DNA of 64,000 bases from Isoptericola halotolerans (GCF_003003075.1 NZ_PVTX01000001.1:496001-560000); one strand, 5' to 3'; numbered from the stretch's first letter, positions 1 through 9,096 are shown. Notes: generated by a model from the letters alone, not told the origin. Made by a program: numbers and translations.

Positions 1-532
1 GCCGGGCCTCGGCCAGCGCCTCCCGGAGGCGGTCGGCAGCGGTCCCGGGTGTGGCGTATGCGGCCAGGGCGGCGTCGTCGAACGGACCGGCAGCCAGGAG
101 CGCGCGGCCGAGCGCCGTGGTGGCGGCCGGGCGGCGGCGTCCGACGGCGGACCACACCCGGACGGCCCGCTGCGGCTCGACCTTCTCCAGGTACACGACC
201 TCCCGGCCGGCGAGGACGCCGAGGTGGACGAGCTCGTCGACCTCGGCGCTCAGGGCGTCGAGCGCGGGGCGCAGCAGGGCGGGCAGGTTCTCCTCGGCGA
301 GGAACGTGCTGCCGAGCGCGAGGACGGCCGGGCCGAGGCGGTAGGTGCCGTCGTCGGTCTGCTCGGCGTAGCCCCGGTGGCGCAGCGCGGCCAGGGTGCG
401 GTGCAGCGTGGACTTGTTGGCGCCGACCTCGGCCGAGAGGTCTGCCAGGGAGGCGCCGTCGGCGCCGGCGCGCCCGAGGGCGTCGAGCGTGAGCAGGGCC
501 TTGTCGACGCTGCCGAGCGGGCTGGGTTCCAT
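1..532 (-). CDS. IclR-family transcriptional regulator (partial, KdgR-like)
   Basis: Reads MEPSPLGSVDKALLTLDALG from an ATG at 532-530 and runs off the left edge, so about 177 residues of a family of roughly 250 are present. Residues ~8-70 form an IclR winged helix-turn-helix (NKSTLHRTLAALRHRGY is the recognition region). The start of the ligand-binding domain follows (DELVHLGVLAGREVVYLEKV). It is divergent from the KDPG aldolase/KDG kinase operon with only 68 bp between them, and that gap holds a palindrome. IclR proteins in this setting (KdgR type) respond to 2-keto-3-deoxygluconate or related acids, so control of the neighbouring operon is a reasonable inference. The ligand is not visible in the sequence. 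Confidence 0.85.
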   Translation of the reverse strand, partial: MEPSPLGSVDKALLTLDALGRAGADGASLADLSAEVGANKSTLHRTLAALRHRGYAEQTDDGTYRLGPAVLALGSTFLAEENLPALLRPALDALSAEVDELVHLGVLAGREVVYLEKVEPQRAVRVWSAVGRRRPAATTALGRALLAAGPFDDAALAAYATPGTAADRLREALAEAR

Positions 533-561
533 GGGACCGTCCTGCTAGGGTGCATTCCGTA

Positions 562-580
562 GTGAACAACTGGCGTTCAC
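562..580. promoter_or_regulatory. Operator-like palindrome GTGAAC-n7-GTTCAC
   Basis: Perfect 6-bp inverted arms (gtgaac at 562-567, gttcac at 575-580) with a 7-bp spacer, in the middle of the 68-bp gap between the divergent IclR gene and the KDPG aldolase gene. The position suits a site where the IclR protein controls both directions. Protein binding is inferred. Confidence 0.55.
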
Positions 581-600
581 CATAGCGAAACGGAGAGCAG

Positions 601-1242
601 ATGTCACCCGGCGACACCCTGAAGACCCTCGAACATCACCGTCTCGTGCCCGTCGTCGTGGTCGACGGCGCGGAGCAGGGCCTCCGGCTCGCCGAGGCCC
701 TCGTCGCGGGCGGGCTGCCCGTCGCCGAGATCACGCTGCGCACCGCGGGCGGGCTCGACGCGATCCGCGCCGTCGCGCGCGACCAGGCTGACGTCGTCGT
801 CGGCGCCGGGACCGTCGTCACCGCGGCGCAGGTGGACGCCGTCGTCGACGCCGGTGCGCGCTACATCGTCTCGCCCGGCCTGTCGCGCAGCGTCGTCGAG
901 CGCGCCCAGCACCACGGCGTGCCCGTGCTGCCCGGCGTCGCCACGCCGACCGAGATCATGGCGGCGCTCGACCTGGGCGTCGAGACCGTCAAGCTGTTCC
1001 CGGCCTCCGTCGTCGGCGGCCCCGCGGCCCTCAAGGCGCTCGCGGCGCCCTTCGGCACCGTGCGGTTCGTCCCGACGGGCGGCGTCAGCGCGGCCAACCT
1101 CGGCGAGTACCTCACGCTGGCGCCGGTGCTCGCCGTCGGCGGCTCGTGGATGGTCGCCAAGAGGCTCGTCGACGCCGGCGAGTGGGATCAGATCACCCGA
1201 CTCACCGCCGAGGCCGTCGACCTCGTGAAGGAGAACTCATGA
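601..1242 (+). CDS. eda: 2-dehydro-3-deoxyphosphogluconate (KDPG/KHG) aldolase
   Basis: A 213-residue cytoplasmic class I aldolase that splits 2-keto-3-deoxy-6-phosphogluconate into pyruvate and glyceraldehyde 3-phosphate. The Schiff-base lysine is K131 in ETVKLFPAS and the catalytic glutamate is E43 in AEITLRT. The phosphate-binding glycine loop VPTGGVS and the GAGTV segment are present, and the length is normal for the family. The start follows gagag a few bases upstream. The stop overlaps the start of the KDG kinase gene (ATGA), so the two are translationally coupled. Together they are the last two steps of uronate breakdown and should serve the glucuronate enzymes at 16-22 kb. Confidence 0.93.
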   Translation: MSPGDTLKTLEHHRLVPVVVVDGAEQGLRLAEALVAGGLPVAEITLRTAGGLDAIRAVARDQADVVVGAGTVVTAAQVDAVVDAGARYIVSPGLSRSVVERAQHHGVPVLPGVATPTEIMAALDLGVETVKLFPASVVGGPAALKALAAPFGTVRFVPTGGVSAANLGEYLTLAPVLAVGGSWMVAKRLVDAGEWDQITRLTAEAVDLVKENS

Positions 1243-2345
1243 GCAACCCGTCCGTCACCACGCGCCCCGCCGCGGACTGCCGCTACGACGTCGTCGCCCT
1301 CGGCGAGGTCATGCTCCGCATGGACCCGGGCGACCGCCGCATCCGCACCACCCGCAGCTTCGACGTCTGGGAGGGCGGCGGCGAGTACAACGTCGCCCGC
1401 GGGCTGCGGCGCTGCTTCGGGCTGCGCGGCGCGATCGTCACCGCGCTCGCGGACAACGAGGTCGGCCGGCTCGTCGAGGACTGCATGCTCACCGGCGGCC
1501 TCGACACCTCCTGGGTGCAGTGGCGCGAGTACGACGGCATCGGGCGCGAGGTGCGCAACGGGCTCAACTTCACCGAGCGGGGCTTCGGCGTGCGCGGGGC
1601 CGTGGGCACCAGCGACCGCGGGCACACCGCCGTCTCCCAGATGCAGCCCGACGACGTCGACTGGGACGCGCTGTTCTCCTCCGGTGTGCGGTGGCTGCAC
1701 ACGGGCGGCATCTTCGCGGCGCTGTCCGAGTCCACCGCCGACGTGGCCGAGGCCGCGATGTCCGCCGCCCGCCGGCACGGCACGGTCGTCTCCTACGACC
1801 TCAACTACCGGCCCTCGCTGTGGAAGGGCATCGGCGGGGTCGAGCGGGCGCGCGAGGTCAACCGGCGCCTGGCCCACCACGTCGACGTCATGATCGGCAA
1901 CGAGGAGGACTTCACGGCGTCCCTCGGTTTCGAGGTGGAGGGCGTCGACGAGTCGCTGACGGACCTCGACACGGGCGCCTTCCGGGCGATGATCCGCACC
2001 GCGGCCGAGGCGTACCCGAACTTCCAGGTGATCGCCACGACGCTGCGCGGCGTCAAGTCGGCGTCGGTCAACGACTGGGGTGCCATCGCGTGGTCGCGCG
2101 CCGAGGGCTTCGTGGAGGCCACCCACCGGCCCGACCTGGAGATCTTCGACCGCGTGGGCGGTGGCGACTCGTTCGCCTCGGGCCTGGCGTACGGGCTCCT
2201 GGAGCGGGAGTCCCTCGCCGAGGCCGTCGAGTACGGCGCCGCGCACGGCGCGCTCGCCATGACGACCCCGGGGGACACGACGACGGCGACGCTCGCCGAG
2301 GTCGCCAAGCTCGCCGCGGGCGGCAGCGCGCGCGTCCAGCGCTGA
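1239..2345 (+). CDS. kdgK: 2-keto-3-deoxygluconate kinase (PfkB family)
   Basis: A 368-residue ribokinase/PfkB-family sugar kinase, assigned as KDG kinase from its coupling to the KDPG aldolase. It starts MSNPSVTT at an ATG overlapping the aldolase stop, with gaaggag 6 bases upstream. An N-terminal substrate region (VVALGEVMLRMDPGD, then WEGGGEYNVARGL) is followed by the C-terminal PfkB signature VGGGDSFASGLAYGLL, whose Asp is the catalytic base. It should phosphorylate 2-keto-3-deoxygluconate with ATP to give the aldolase substrate. Other PfkB substrates cannot be excluded from sequence alone. A strong hairpin lies 80 bp past the stop. Confidence 0.88.
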   Translation: MSNPSVTTRPAADCRYDVVALGEVMLRMDPGDRRIRTTRSFDVWEGGGEYNVARGLRRCFGLRGAIVTALADNEVGRLVEDCMLTGGLDTSWVQWREYDGIGREVRNGLNFTERGFGVRGAVGTSDRGHTAVSQMQPDDVDWDALFSSGVRWLHTGGIFAALSESTADVAEAAMSAARRHGTVVSYDLNYRPSLWKGIGGVERAREVNRRLAHHVDVMIGNEEDFTASLGFEVEGVDESLTDLDTGAFRAMIRTAAEAYPNFQVIATTLRGVKSASVNDWGAIAWSRAEGFVEATHRPDLEIFDRVGGGDSFASGLAYGLLERESLAEAVEYGAAHGALAMTTPGDTTTATLAEVAKLAAGGSARVQR

Positions 2346-2426
2346 CCACCCACGTCACCCGCCCCCACCCCACCCCCCCACCCTGCCCCGCCCCGCGCTG
2401 TGGCTGCTCTGGGCGCTCTGGGTGTT

Positions 2427-2482
2427 GTGGGTGCACGACACGCCGTTTGTTGTCCAGCGATGACGGCGTGTCGTGCACCCAC
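2427..2482. terminator. Perfect 20-bp hairpin, bidirectional terminator (copy 1 of a repeat family)
   Basis: Arms at 2427-2446 (gtgggtgcacgacacgccgt) and 2463-2482 are exact reverse complements over 20 bp, with a 16-nt loop. It sits between convergent genes (kdgK on + and a LacI regulator on -), as a two-way terminator would. The same stem sequence recurs 56 kb away at 58685-58748. Confidence 0.8.
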
Positions 2483-2500
2483 AGCGTGGAGGGAGGGGGG

Positions 2501-3523
2501 TCAGGTGGGGGGCGGGGGAGCCGTGGACTCCCGGACCACCAGCTCCGTGGCGAGGTTGACGCGGGTGACCGCCGGCGTGCTCCCGGCGGCGAGCTCGAGC
2601 ACCATGCGGGTCGCGGTGGCCCCCATCTCGGCCAGCGGCTGCCGCACGGTGGTCAGGGCCGGGACGGTCCACTGGGCCAGCGGCAGGTCGTCGTACCCCA
2701 CCACCGAGACGTCGTCGGGCACCCGCAGGCCGATGTCCTGCGCGGCGCGCAGGGCGCCGATGGCCTGCATGTCCGAGCCGGCGAAGATGGCCGTCGGGCG
2801 GTTCGCGCGGTCGAGCAGCCGCCGCGCCGCGGCGTACCCCGCCTCGACGTAGAAGTTGCCGGAGTCCACCAGCGAGGGGTCGACGGCGATCCCCGCCGAC
2901 TCGAGGGCGCTGCGGTAGCCGTCGATGCGGGCCCGGCTGCACAGCATGTCGGACGGCCCGGAGATCGCCGCGACGCGCCGGTGCCCGAGCTCGACGAGGT
3001 GGCGGGTGGCCGCGAGCCCGCCGTTCCAGTTGTCGGAACCCACGGTGGGCACGTCCGGCGGCGGCTCGCCGTCGGTGTCGATGACGACGAACGGGACCGA
3101 CCTGCTCGTCAGCCGTCGCTGCTGGGCCTCGGTGAGCTGGGAGGCCACCAGCAGGACGCCCAGCGGGGGGCGCGCGAGCGTCGTCTCCAGCCAGGTGCGG
3201 GGCGGTCGGTGCTGCCCGCCGAGCTCGGACAGGATCACGCTGGTGCGGCCGGCTGCGGCCGTGTCCTCGACGCCGCGGATGATCTCCAGGGACCAGGTCG
3301 AGCCCAGCCGGTGGAAGACGAGGTCGATCAGCCCGGCCCCGGTCGGGGGGATCCCCGGCCGACGGCGCCGGTAGCTGTGCCGGTCCAGCGCCTCCTCGAC
3401 CCGCGCACGCGTGGCCGGGGCGACGTCCGACCGGCCGTTGAGGACCTTGGAGACCGTGGGGACCGAGACGCCGACCTCCCGGGCGATCTGGGCGATCGTC
3501 GGCGCGGAGCGGGGAGCGGACAT
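2501..3523 (-). CDS. LacI-family transcriptional regulator of the adjacent oligosaccharide transporter
   Basis: A 340-residue repressor starting MSAPRSAPTIAQIAREVGVS, preceded by aggaaggga. An in-frame upstream start would add 17 residues but lacks a comparable ribosome site. The N-terminal LacI helix-turn-helix (IAQIAREVGVSVPTVSKVLN) leads to the hinge. The rest is a periplasmic-binding-protein-like sensor domain, including PDDVSVVGYDDLPLAQWTVP. It is divergent from the LplB-type permease operon at 3888, across a 364-bp region holding paired CGAAAnTTTCG palindromes and a GACAACGTT site, the probable autoregulatory and operon operators. The inducer is unknown; context (GH39 enzyme) suggests a xylan-derived oligosaccharide. 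Confidence 0.9.
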   Translation of the reverse strand: MSAPRSAPTIAQIAREVGVSVPTVSKVLNGRSDVAPATRARVEEALDRHSYRRRRPGIPPTGAGLIDLVFHRLGSTWSLEIIRGVEDTAAAGRTSVILSELGGQHRPPRTWLETTLARPPLGVLLVASQLTEAQQRRLTSRSVPFVVIDTDGEPPPDVPTVGSDNWNGGLAATRHLVELGHRRVAAISGPSDMLCSRARIDGYRSALESAGIAVDPSLVDSGNFYVEAGYAAARRLLDRANRPTAIFAGSDMQAIGALRAAQDIGLRVPDDVSVVGYDDLPLAQWTVPALTTVRQPLAEMGATATRMVLELAAGSTPAVTRVNLATELVVRESTAPPPPT

Positions 3524-3887
3524 CGGGTCCCTTCCTGGTGGTACGCCTTGGCCGTCACCGGCCTGGACCGTCACCGACCCGGGCCGCGCCCGGTGCGGGC
3601 GTTGTCATCTGAGCGAGCATGTTGCGAAACTTTCGGCTCAATCCTAGCGACCTTGCGGGCGACGCGACGCCGCGGCGCACCGCACGATCGACGCCATGAA
3701 GCGACGCTACGGGCCGCAAAGTCTTCACATGTGACCGTACCGTGATCGGCCTCGGCTTGACCGCTGTGCCGTGCCCGCCTACTGTCGCTCACGTCGACAA
3801 CGTTTTCAATGTCGAAAGTTTCGACCGGGCGACGACGCCACGGGCTCGACGGCCCGCCACGACGACGTGACGAACCAGGAGCAGGAC
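3524..3887. promoter_or_regulatory. Divergent regulatory region with three LacI-type sites
   Basis: 364 bp without a gene, between the LacI gene (-) and the permease gene (+). It contains cgaaactttcg at 3625-3635 and cgaaagtttcg at 3813-3823, which are the same odd palindrome read on opposite strands, one near each gene. It also contains gacaacgttttc at 3796-3807, a CG-centred LacI-family motif. From memory, CGAAAnTTTCG palindromes are known upstream of actinomycete xylanase genes. The downstream sites lie 65-92 bp before the permease start, a plausible repressor position. Confidence 0.65.
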
Positions 3888-4889
3888 ATGACACACGGGA
3901 CCGAGGCGGTGGTCACCGCCCCCGCCGTGGTCGTCGACGCGACGGCCGACCCGCCGTCGTCCGGCGGCAAGCAACGGCGCGTCCGTCGCGACACCTGGGC
4001 CACCGCGCTGCGCAGGGACTGGCGGCTCTACACGTTCCTCGTGCTGCCCATCGCGTTCCTGCTGCTGTTCCGGTACGTGCCGATGGCGGGCAACGTCATC
4101 GCGTTCCGGCGCTTCCGGCCGGGAGGGTCCATCTTCGGTGACGAGTGGGTCGGTCTCCACTACGTCGAGATGTTCCTCAACGACCCCACGTTCTGGCGGG
4201 TGTTCACCAACACGGTGGTCCTCGGGGCGCTGACCCTGGTCATCGTCTTCCCCCTGCCGATCGTCCTGGCGCTCATGCTCAACGAGCTGCGCTCACGCCG
4301 CTTCAAGAAGGCCGTCCAGACGATCACCTACCTGCCGCACTTCATGTCGATCGTGATCGTCGCCGGGTTCGTCTACGAGCTGACGGCGCTCAACGGCACG
4401 ATCAACCAGATCATCACGGCCGTGGGCGGCGAGGAGATCTCGTTCATGCAGCGGGCCGACTGGTTCCGCCCCGTGTACGTGAGCTCCGAGATCTGGCAGG
4501 TCGTCGGGTTCGGCACCATCCTCTACCTGGCCGCGCTGACGACCATCGACGACCAGCTCTACGAGGCGTCGCGCATCGACGGGGCCAACCGGTGGCAGCA
4601 GATCTGGCACATCACCCTGCCCGGCATCCGCCCCACCATCGTGGTGCTGCTCATCCTCAACATCGGCACCTTCCTGGCGGTCGGGTTCGAGAAGGTCCTC
4701 CTCCTCTACAACCCGCTGACCTACTCGACGGCGGACGTCATCGCCACCTACCTCTACCGCGTGGGCCTGACGAGCGGCAGCTTCTCCTACGCGGCGGCGA
4801 TCGGCCTCTTCGAGGCCGTCATCGGGCTGACGCTCGTGCTGTCGGCCAACGCCATCTCGAAGCGACTGGTTGGAGCGTCCCTGTGGTGA
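3888..4889 (+). CDS. ABC transporter permease, LplB type (COG4209)
   Basis: A 333-residue inner-membrane permease that imports a complex oligosaccharide. It starts MTHGTEAVV after aggagcagg. After a ~45-residue cytoplasmic tail the first membrane helix is YTFLVLPIAFLLLFRYVPMA, with about five more following. The EAA loop that contacts the ATPase reads EASRIDGANRWQQIWHITLP. LplB/YtcP pairs usually import plant-wall oligosaccharides, and they typically lack a dedicated ATPase gene and share an MsmK/MsiK-type ATPase. None is encoded here either. It is the first gene of a five-gene operon (two permeases, binding protein, GH39, DUF624). Confidence 0.9.
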   Translation: MTHGTEAVVTAPAVVVDATADPPSSGGKQRRVRRDTWATALRRDWRLYTFLVLPIAFLLLFRYVPMAGNVIAFRRFRPGGSIFGDEWVGLHYVEMFLNDPTFWRVFTNTVVLGALTLVIVFPLPIVLALMLNELRSRRFKKAVQTITYLPHFMSIVIVAGFVYELTALNGTINQIITAVGGEEISFMQRADWFRPVYVSSEIWQVVGFGTILYLAALTTIDDQLYEASRIDGANRWQQIWHITLPGIRPTIVVLLILNIGTFLAVGFEKVLLLYNPLTYSTADVIATYLYRVGLTSGSFSYAAAIGLFEAVIGLTLVLSANAISKRLVGASLW

Positions 4890-5806
4890 GCACAACGCCG
4901 ACGGCCCCGGACATCTCGGCGGTCCGCGCGGTCCCGACGACGATCAAGGACACCCGCGGCTACACGGTGTTCCGTGTCGTCAACGCCGTGCTCCTCGTCC
5001 TGGTGTGCCTGGTGACCCTGTACCCGTTCGTGAACCTGATCGCCCAGGCGTTCAGCTCCCAGGGGTACATCGTGGCCGGCGAGGTGAACCTCTGGCCCAA
5101 GGGGTTCAACCTGACCACCTTCGAGACGGTGTTCGGTGACGAGCGCTTCTGGACCGGCTACCGCAACACGATCATCCAGACCGTCCTGGCGACCGGCATC
5201 GCGATGGTGCTCACCACGACGATGGCCTACGCGCTGTCGAAGCGGCATCTGAAGGGAAGGTCGGTCTTCATCGGGCTCGTCGTGGTGACGATGTTCTTCA
5301 ACGGCGGTCTCATCCCGAACTACCTGCTCATCACGAACCTCGGCCTGAAGAACACCATCTGGGCGATCGTGCTGCCCAACGCGATCAGCGCCTTCAACCT
5401 GCTGGTCATGAAGTCGTTCTTCGAGAACTTCCCCAGCGACCTGGAGGAGGCGGCGTCGATCGACGGGCTCACCACCTACGGGATCTTCGGGCGCATCGTG
5501 CTGCCGCTGTCCAAGGCGGTGGTCGCCACCATGGTCCTGTTCTACGCCGTCTCGTTCTGGAACGCGTGGTTCCCCGCGTTCCTCTACCTGAGCGACCCCG
5601 GGCTGCAGCCGGTGACGCTCTACCTGCGCAACCTGCTGGCCGGTGCGACCGGCAGCGGCGTCGAGGCGGGGATGGAGACGGTGCAGATCGGCGCCAACAT
5701 CCAGGCCGTCGCGATGCTGCTGACGGTGCTGCCGATCATCTGCTTCTACCCGTTCATCCAGAAGTACTTCGTGTCGGGCGTGATGCTCGGCTCGGTCAAG
5801 GGCTGA
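4883..5806 (+). CDS. ABC transporter permease, YtcP/LplC type (COG0395)
   Basis: A 307-residue partner permease. Two adjacent GTG codons (4883, 4886) are possible starts; the first gives 7 bases from ggag and overlaps the upstream gene by 7 bp. Six hydrophobic helices are apparent, from VVNAVLLVLVCLVTLYPFVN onward. The EAA motif is EAASIDGLTTYGIFGRIVLP and the C-terminus is the typical QKYFVSGVMLGSVKG. It pairs with the LplB-type permease to form the membrane channel for the solute-binding lipoprotein encoded next. Confidence 0.9.
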   Translation: MVSTTPTAPDISAVRAVPTTIKDTRGYTVFRVVNAVLLVLVCLVTLYPFVNLIAQAFSSQGYIVAGEVNLWPKGFNLTTFETVFGDERFWTGYRNTIIQTVLATGIAMVLTTTMAYALSKRHLKGRSVFIGLVVVTMFFNGGLIPNYLLITNLGLKNTIWAIVLPNAISAFNLLVMKSFFENFPSDLEEAASIDGLTTYGIFGRIVLPLSKAVVATMVLFYAVSFWNAWFPAFLYLSDPGLQPVTLYLRNLLAGATGSGVEAGMETVQIGANIQAVAMLLTVLPIICFYPFIQKYFVSGVMLGSVKG

Positions 5807-5855
5807 ACCCGCCCCCACCGTCGCGAACAACGACGTTCACCACAGGAGGAGAGCA

Positions 5856-7514
5856 ATGAGGATCACTCGGAACACGATCGTCGCGGGAGGCGCCGTCGTC
5901 GCGCTGACCGTCACCCTGACAGCGTGCTCGGGCGACGGCGAGAGCCCCGAGGACGGGGCCGAGGCCGGCGCGATCGACATGGCCTCGCAGATCGGCTACA
6001 TGGAGGACTTCGCGGCGGGGGACACGTTCGTGGCCACGGAGCCGGTCGAGTTCGGCCTGCTCTACCGCGACCACCCGAACTACCCGTTCAAGGAGGACTG
6101 GTCGATCGTCCAGCACCTCGAACAGGACAACAACGTCACGTTCGACTACGAGAACGTGCCGCTCGAGGACATGCAGCAGAAGCGCTCGGTGCTCATCGGC
6201 TCGGGCGAGGCGCCCGACATCATGCCGGCCACCTACCCGGGCGACGAGGTCCAGTTCATCGGTGGCGGCGCGATCCTGCCGATCTCCGACTACGTGCAGT
6301 ACATGCCGAACTTCCAGCAGAAGGTCTCCGACTGGGGCCTCACCGAGGAGATCGAGGCGCAGCGCCAGGCAGACGGCAAGTACTACATGATCCCGGGCCT
6401 GCACGAGGTCGCCAAGCACCAGTACTCGGTGGCCATCCGGCAGGACCTCTGGGACGCGGCGGGGCTCGAGCACCCGACGACGTGGGACGAGTTCGCCGAG
6501 CAGCTCGCCGTCATCGCCGAGGAGAACCCGGACCTCGACCACGCCATGACCGACCGGTGGTCGATCAACGGGCCCATCGAGGCCACGATGATGGCTGCGG
6601 CGCCGAACTTCGGCACCAACGCGGGCTGGAACTACGGCCAGGGTCTGCAGTGGGACGCGGACGCCGGTGCGTACGAGTACGCCGGCGCCTCGGACGAGTA
6701 CCGCTCCCTGGTCCAGTACTTCGCCGACCTCGTCGCCGACGGTCTGCTGGACCCGGAGGCGCTGACCCAGGACGACGACCAGGCGAAGGAGAAGTTCGCC
6801 TCCGGCCAGGCCGCCGCCATCGGTTCCAACGACCAGGTGCTGCTGGAGTACCGGGACGCGTTCGCCGAGACCGGTGACAGCGACGCCGAGATCAAGCAGA
6901 TCGTGGTGCCGGGCGGGCCGGCCGGCGACCTCATCCCCGGTGGCACGCGCCGCGAGTCCGGCCTGATGTTCTCGGCGCAGGCCGCCGAGCAGGACGACTT
7001 CCTCGCGATGCTGCAGTTCGTCGACTGGCTCTACTACTCCGACGAGGGCCTCGAGTTCGCCAAGTGGGGCGTCGAGGGCGAGACGTTCGAGCGCCAGGGC
7101 GACGAGCGCGTCCTCGTCGACGAGGTCGGCTGGGGCGAGCTCAACCCGGACGCCCCGAAGCTCCTCAACGCCGACTTCGGCTACTACAACGGGGTCTGGT
7201 CCATCGCCCACGGTTCCACCGAGGACCTGGACAAGTCGATGATGAGCGACGAGGTCATCGAGTTCATGGACGGGATGAACGCCGTCAAGTCCGAGCTGCC
7301 GATCCCGCCGGCCGTGCAGTACGACGAGATGCAGCAGGAGCAGGCGGGCCTGCAGCAGACCACCCTGCAGGACATCGTCATGCAGAACACGGCCCAGTTC
7401 ATGCTCGGCGACCGGCCGATGTCCGAGTGGGACGCCTACGTCGCCGAGCTCGTGGGCGCCGGCATGACCGACTACGTCGACCGCGCCAACGCCGCCGCCG
7501 GCGTCGGCGACTGA
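5856..7514 (+). CDS. Extracellular sugar-binding lipoprotein (LplA type)
   Basis: A 552-residue substrate-binding protein, long for the class as is usual for LplA-type proteins. It starts MRITRNTIVAG after aggagga. The signal peptide ends in the lipobox LTAC with the lipidated cysteine at residue 24. The mature part is a type 1 binding-protein fold rich in Asp, Glu, Trp and Tyr. It delivers oligosaccharides to the two permeases upstream. The binding domain opens with EFGLLYRDHPNYPFKEDW, typical of family members for long oligosaccharides. The exact ligand is not determinable; the downstream GH39 enzyme suggests xylooligosaccharides or another decorated oligomer. Confidence 0.9.
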   Translation: MRITRNTIVAGGAVVALTVTLTACSGDGESPEDGAEAGAIDMASQIGYMEDFAAGDTFVATEPVEFGLLYRDHPNYPFKEDWSIVQHLEQDNNVTFDYENVPLEDMQQKRSVLIGSGEAPDIMPATYPGDEVQFIGGGAILPISDYVQYMPNFQQKVSDWGLTEEIEAQRQADGKYYMIPGLHEVAKHQYSVAIRQDLWDAAGLEHPTTWDEFAEQLAVIAEENPDLDHAMTDRWSINGPIEATMMAAAPNFGTNAGWNYGQGLQWDADAGAYEYAGASDEYRSLVQYFADLVADGLLDPEALTQDDDQAKEKFASGQAAAIGSNDQVLLEYRDAFAETGDSDAEIKQIVVPGGPAGDLIPGGTRRESGLMFSAQAAEQDDFLAMLQFVDWLYYSDEGLEFAKWGVEGETFERQGDERVLVDEVGWGELNPDAPKLLNADFGYYNGVWSIAHGSTEDLDKSMMSDEVIEFMDGMNAVKSELPIPPAVQYDEMQQEQAGLQQTTLQDIVMQNTAQFMLGDRPMSEWDAYVAELVGAGMTDYVDRANAAAGVGD

Positions 7515-7533
7515 CCCACCCCGAAGGAGCTCC

Positions 7534-9096
7534 GTGCCTCGCCTCACCGTCCCCGCCGAACCCGTCGGAGTGCTCAGCGACGCCTGGCGGTCCTGCGTCG
7601 GCACGGGCCGTTTCAACCTCGCGCTGCGCCAGGACTACCAGGAGTCCTTGGCCCTGGTGCAGCGCGAGATCGGGTTCCGGTACATCCGCGGCCACGGCCT
7701 GCTGTCCGACGACGTCGGCGTGCACCGGCCGTACGAGGAGGCCGGCCGCGCCGCCACGCGCTACGCGTTCACGTACGTCGACCAGGTGGTGGACGCCTAT
7801 CTCGGGCTGGGCATCAAGCCGTTCCTCGAGCTGGGGTTCATGCCCGCCGCCCTGGCGTCCGGCGAGCAGACGGTGTTCTGGTGGCGGGGCAACGTGACCC
7901 CGCCCCGGGACCACCGCGAGTGGGCCGCGCTCGTGCGTGCCGTCGTCGGCCACCTGGTGGACCGGTACGGGCTCGACGAGGTCCGCACCTGGCCGATCGA
8001 GGTGTGGAACGAGCCCAACCTGACGCACTTCTGGCAGGGCGCCGACCAGGACGCCTACCTGCGTCTCTACGAGGTCACCGCCCGCGCCGTCAAGGACGTC
8101 GACGCCTCCCTCCAGGTGGGTGGACCGGCGCTCTCCCCGGGGGCCGACGACTGGTGGGAGCCGTTCGCCGAGTTCGTCCTCGCCCGCGACGTGCCGTGCG
8201 ACTTCGTCTCGGTGCACGCCTACAGCTCGGGCCAGGCGCAGCACGTGCCCTTCGGCGTCTACCAGACCGTCCGCGAGCCGCAGCGCCTGCTCGAGCAGTT
8301 CGCCCGGCCGAAGGAGATGCTCGCCGGGACACCGCTGGCCGACCTGCCGGTGCACATCACGGAGTTCAACACCTCCTACCGGCCGGACAACCCGGTGCAC
8401 GACACGGCGTACAACGCCGCCTACCTCGCGCCGGTGCTCGCGGCGGGCGGCGACCTGGTCGACTCGTTCTCGTACTGGACCTTCAGCGACACCTTCGAGG
8501 AGGAGGGCGTGCCCTCCACGCTGTTCCACGGCGGGTTCGGCATGGTCACCCACCGGCAGCTCCGCAAGCCGACGTTCCACCTCTACGCGTTCATGGCGCG
8601 GATGGGACGCCACGTGCTCGCGCGGGGGCGGGACCATCTCGTCACCCGTGACGACGCCGGGCGCGTCACGGTGCTCGCCTGGCAGCCCGTCGGCGGCACG
8701 GACGACCCGGTCGAGCCGGAGCGCCACGAGCTGCGGCTCTCGGTCCCGGTGCTCGGACCTCGCGACGACGACGGCGGCTCCCCGGCGGGCGCGGGCGCCC
8801 GGACGGTCTACGCGCACCGGTCGGTGGTGAACGAGTCCGACGGCAACGCCTGGGCGGCCTGGCGGGAGATGGGCCGGCCGGCCTCCCCGCGGAGCCGGCA
8901 GCTCGAGGCGCTGTCCGAGGCTGCCGAGCCGGTGCGCAGCCACCGGGCGCTCGCGGTGGAGGAGGGACGGGTCGACCTCGACCTGACCCTGGGCCGCCAC
9001 GAGGTCACGCTGGTCGAGCTCGACGTCGTCCACGACGAGACCCCGGCGTGGCTCGACGACTCCCGCATCCTGGGGCGCGGCCCGTACGGTGGGTGA
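7534..9096 (+). CDS. GH39 glycoside hydrolase, probable beta-xylosidase
   Basis: A 520-residue intracellular enzyme (no signal peptide) starting at a GTG 4 bases after gaaggag. The catalytic (beta/alpha)8 domain has the acid/base E160 in EVWNEPNLTHFWQG and the nucleophile E277 in VHITEFNTSYRPD, both in GH39 context. The family hydrolyses beta-xylosides or alpha-L-iduronides; bacterial members near sugar transporters are usually beta-xylosidases. A C-terminal beta-rich domain follows from about residue 370. It should cut imported oligosaccharides from the non-reducing end. It overlaps the downstream DUF624 gene by 8 bp. Confidence 0.85.
   Translation: MPRLTVPAEPVGVLSDAWRSCVGTGRFNLALRQDYQESLALVQREIGFRYIRGHGLLSDDVGVHRPYEEAGRAATRYAFTYVDQVVDAYLGLGIKPFLELGFMPAALASGEQTVFWWRGNVTPPRDHREWAALVRAVVGHLVDRYGLDEVRTWPIEVWNEPNLTHFWQGADQDAYLRLYEVTARAVKDVDASLQVGGPALSPGADDWWEPFAEFVLARDVPCDFVSVHAYSSGQAQHVPFGVYQTVREPQRLLEQFARPKEMLAGTPLADLPVHITEFNTSYRPDNPVHDTAYNAAYLAPVLAAGGDLVDSFSYWTFSDTFEEEGVPSTLFHGGFGMVTHRQLRKPTFHLYAFMARMGRHVLARGRDHLVTRDDAGRVTVLAWQPVGGTDDPVEPERHELRLSVPVLGPRDDDGGSPAGAGARTVYAHRSVVNESDGNAWAAWREMGRPASPRSRQLEALSEAAEPVRSHRALAVEEGRVDLDLTLGRHEVTLVELDVVHDETPAWLDDSRILGRGPYGG

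Noticed and set aside
5796-7616. Long open frame antisense to the sugar-binding lipoprotein
   Set aside because: The plus-strand gene has a lipobox and family features; the antisense frame is Val/Leu/Asp-rich without motifs, a typical by-product of high-GC third positions.
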